DNA of 64,000 nt, taken from assembly GCA_963816785.1 (NCBI GenBank), contig CAWFLL010000004.1, positions 620,001 through 684,000 of the forward strand, written 5' to 3'. A model generated the notes under the pieces. It did no database searches. It was not told the origin of the DNA and saw nothing but the letters and a program-made list of their open reading frames with translations. The number at the start of each line of letters is the position of its first letter. Positions within the stretch are counted from its first letter, which is position 1. A program made the translations under genes and the position numbers. This document shows positions 61,925-64,000 of this stretch, piece after piece. Source of the DNA: VRUE01 sp963816785 (GTDB lineage Bacteria; Actinomycetota; Thermoleophilia; Solirubrobacterales; 70-9).

Positions 61925-62699
61925 GCCTCGATCTCCTCGACCTCGATGTGGGAGCGGGAGAGCTCCTTGCGCCCGACCAGCGCCAGGTAGGCGTCCTCGA
62001 GGTTGACGACGCCGAAGCTCGCGGCCAGGTCCTCGCTCGTGCCCTCGGCGACGATCTCGCCCTCGTTGATGAAGGCGATCCGGTCGCAGAGCTGCTCGGC
62101 CTCCTCGATGTAGTGCGTCGTGAGCAGGATCGTCGTCCCCTCCTGGTTGATCCGCTGCACGTAGTGCCAGAGCTCGAGCCGCAGCTCGACGTCGACGCCG
62201 GCGGTCGGCTCGTCGAGGATCAGCAGGCGCGGGCGGTGCATCATCGCCCTGGCGAGGATCAGCCGCCGTTTCATCCCGCCCGAGAGGGTCCGCGTCCGTT
62301 CGTCCCGCTTCTCGGTCAGCGAGAAGGTCTCGAGCAGCTCCCTGGCCCGCGCGCGCCGCTCGCGCTTCGGCATCCCGAAGTAGCCGGCGTGGTAGTCGAG
62401 CGTCTCCTCGACGGTCAGGAACCAGTCGAGGTTCAGCTCCTGGGGGGCCAGCCCGACCGACTGGCGCGACTCCTCGTAATCGTCGATCGCGTCGTGCCCG
62501 AAGCGTTCGGATCGAGCCCGAGGTCGGCTGCGCGAGGCCGGTCGTGCAGTGGATCAGCGTCGACTTCCCGGCCCCGTTCGGCCCGAGCAGGCCGAAGAAC
62601 TCGCCCGGCTCGATCTCGGAGCGAGACCGAGCGCAGCGCCTCGACCCCGGTCGGGTAGCGCTTGACGAGATTCTCGATCTGCAGGGCGGGATCGGTCAG
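61921..62699 (-). CDS. ABC-2 type transporter ATPase (frameshifted N-terminal half)
   Basis: The distal part is intact: LSGGMKRRLILARAMMHRPRLLILDEPTAGVDVELRLELW, TTHYIEEAEQLCDRIAFINEGEIVAEG. Upstream, in other frames, are TDPALQIENLVKRYPTGVEALRS, GEFFGLLGPNGAGKSTLIHCTTGLAQPTSG and RQSVGLAPQELNLDWFLTVEETLDYHAGYFG. Indels near 62515 and 62620. The start may be the CTG at 62699, which overlaps the end of a degenerate repeat element; no ATG/GTG is near. Confidence 0.87.
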
Positions 62700-62769
62700 A
62701 GCAAATCCTCGCGCTTCGCTCGCGGCGCGAAGAGACAGATATGGCTCATTGGGCTCGCTCCGCGCTCAT
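62697..62769 (-). repeat. Degenerate copy of the 70-bp intergenic repeat
   Basis: On the minus strand starts ATGAGCGCGGAGCGAGCC and ends ..GAGCGAAGCGCGAGGATTTG, aligning with the copy at 35857-35928 (shared CATATCTGTCTCT and GCGAGCGAAG). The linker frame is interrupted (ATG..TGA after 7 codons, then a second ATGA with 17 codons), perhaps by a sequence error. Directly precedes the ABC ATPase start. Confidence 0.6.
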
Positions 62770-62806
62770 GACGCCCAAACCTAGAGGACCGGACCAGCCG
62801 GGCCGC

Positions 62807-63642
62807 TCAGCGCCGTTCGGCCAACCCGACGAGGCGGTTGTTGAGCAGGCGCATCGTCAACTCGTAGGGCAGCGCGAACTTGCGCTGGAACCAGTAGCCG
62901 ACCGCGATGTCGGCCGAGGTGAAGACCATGTAGCGGTTCTTCTCGATGCCCTCGAGGATCCTCTCGGCGACGCGCTCGGGCTGACCGCGTGGCGCTCGAA
63001 GCGCTCGATCAGCTTCTGACGCCGGGGTCGGCGCGGTCGACGCCGACGATCTCGACGGTGCCGACCAGCGGCGTCCTGACCGCGCCGGGGCAGACGAGGC
63101 TGACGCCGATGCCGTGCCGGCGCAGGTCGAAGCGCAGCACCTCGGAGACGCCGCGCAGGCCGAACTTGCTGGCGCTGTAGGCGGCGTGCCACGGGCAGGC
63201 CGAAGAGGCCGGCGGCCGAGGAGACGTTGACGATGTGCCCGCCCCGGCCGGCCTCGATCATCGGCGGCACGAAGCACTCGAGGACGCTGATCGGCCCCAT
63301 CAGGTTGACGTCGACCATCTTCTGCCAGTGGCTGTGCTCGAGGCGCTCGATCGCCCCCCAGGTCGAGACGCCGGCGATGTTCATCACGACGTCCATGCTG
63401 CCGTGGGCGGCGTGGACCTCCTCGGCGAGCGCGACGACCGCGTCGTGGTCGGCGACGTCGGCGGCGTTCGCGTGAGCTGACCCGGCCGCCGGCCCGCTCG
63501 ACCGCGGCCGCCGCATCGTCCGGTCCTGGATGTCGGTCAGGAAGAGCTCGGCGCCGCGCTCCGCCGCGGCCAGCGCCGTCGCGCGGCCGATGCCGCTGGC
63601 CGCGCCCGTGATCAGGCAGCGGCTGCCGCGCAGGTCCTTCAC
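62807..63642 (-). CDS. Short-chain dehydrogenase/reductase (frameshifted)
   Basis: GTG 63642: VKDLRGSRCLITGAASGIGRATALAAAERGAELFLTDIQ (TGxxxGIG cofactor motif), then MDVVMNIAGVSTWGAIERLEHSHWQKMVDVNLMGPISVLECFVPPMIEAGRGGHIVNVSSAAGLFG, and the C-terminus RILEGIEKNRYMVFTSADIAVGYWFQRKFALPYELTMRLLNNRLVGLAERR. Indels near 63525, 63195 and 63010. The long C-terminus resembles SDR enzymes acting on lipids (inference). Start overlaps the upstream gene stop. Confidence 0.85.
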
Positions 63643-64000
63643 CGGCCGGCCCGCTCCGGCGGGAAGTCGGGGACGACGCGGAGCGAGTTGAGCGTCATCG
63701 CGAGCATCTCGTAGTGGCCGACCAGCATGCACAGCTCGATCAGCTCGACCTCGTCCAGCTCCCCGCTCAGCCGCCCCCAGAGCTCGTCGCCGATCTCGCC
63801 GCTCGGCGTGCAGCTCGTCGGCGGCGCTGAGCAGCAGCGAGCGCCGCTCCGACCAGCCGGGCGCGGCGGCGCCCTCGCGCACGCGGGCGATCTCCTCGGC
63901 GCTCAGCCCGGCCCGCCTGCCGAGTCGCTCGTGGTGGCCCCACTCGTACTCGCAGCCGGTGTTGTGCGCGACGCGCAGGATCACCAGCTCGGTCTCCTCG
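63639..64000 (-). CDS. Carboxymuconolactone decarboxylase-family protein (partial, frameshifted)
   Basis: Cut by the window end. ILRVAHNTGCEYEWGHHERLGRRAGLSAEEIARVREG is the CMD/AhpD-like core (here NTGCEYEWGHH in place of CxxC), with the remainder GDELWGRLSGELDEVELIELCMLVGHYEMLAMTLNSLRVVPDFPPERAGR reached after an indel near 63805. Usually a small helical hydroperoxidase-like or decarboxylase protein. Confidence 0.8.

Overview
The window is about 64 kb of high-GC DNA that reads as an actinobacterial chromosome. It looks most like class Thermoleophilia (Solirubrobacterales-like), but this is inferred from gene content and no phylogeny was run. The supporting traits are an actinobacterial-style RpoD, two luciferase-like F420-type oxidoreductases and a Ddn-type deazaflavin protein, EgtB/EgtD ergothioneine genes, a CtpE-like P-type ATPase, a three-part transhydrogenase, and many near-leaderless promoters (TANNNT 6-9 nt before the start codon). 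No tRNA, rRNA, CRISPR array, insertion sequence or prophage was found.

Region 1 (1-14.4 kb, minus strand) is a type IV pilus locus. In transcription order it runs rpoD, a first PilT-like ATPase, a membrane-anchored thioredoxin-fold protein, pilB, a second pilT with a proline-rich tail, pilC, the major pilin pilA, three minor-pilin-like genes, the prepilin peptidase pilD, and pilM cut by the window edge. The pilA leader carries a GEMM-I (cyclic di-GMP-I) riboswitch, followed by a hairpin that holds the Shine-Dalgarno in its loop and part of the start codon in its stem. A hairpin after pilA probably limits expression of the minor pilins. A good promoter followed about 90 nt later by an intrinsic terminator lies ahead of rpoD.

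Region 2 (14.6-31.2 kb) is mostly metabolic: YihY/BrkB membrane protein, GlpX fructose-1,6-bisphosphatase, LLM-class oxidoreductases, egtB-egtD, hotdog thioesterases, a fusion of an AbiEi/DUF559 protein with a TadE-like surface protein, pntA1-pntA2-pntB, a CtpE-like ATPase, and a thiolase/enoyl-CoA hydratase/thioesterase operon. Region 3 (31.2-43.5 kb) holds a DUF5679 protein, an ECF sigma/anti-sigma pair, a PAS protein with an MBL hydrolase, an MTA/adenosine salvage pair (phosphorylase and deaminase), a complete OpuC-type compatible-solute ABC transporter, an MFS exporter with a MarR regulator, and an unusual ion channel. Region 4 (43.5-53 kb) has acetyl-CoA synthetase, an MBL-rhodanese protein, an NlpC/P60 endopeptidase, a SHOCT protein, a TrmH-type methyltransferase and several small enzymes.

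Region 5 (53-64 kb) carries an M23 endopeptidase, fatty acyl-CoA reductase, glnB-amt, cutA, a beta-helix surface protein, an ECF42-like sigma factor with its DGPF partner, an ABC-2 exporter, an SDR and a partial carboxymuconolactone decarboxylase. Nearly every gene here is broken by single-base indels. That fits sequence error near a contig end better than real gene decay.

The most unusual signal is a repeated element of about 70 bp. Three copies fill the gap between two same-strand genes exactly, and each holds a 23-24 codon ORF that overlaps the upstream stop and the downstream start (23797-23871, 29027-29098, 35857-35928). Two degenerate relatives lie at 24987-25053 and 62697-62769.
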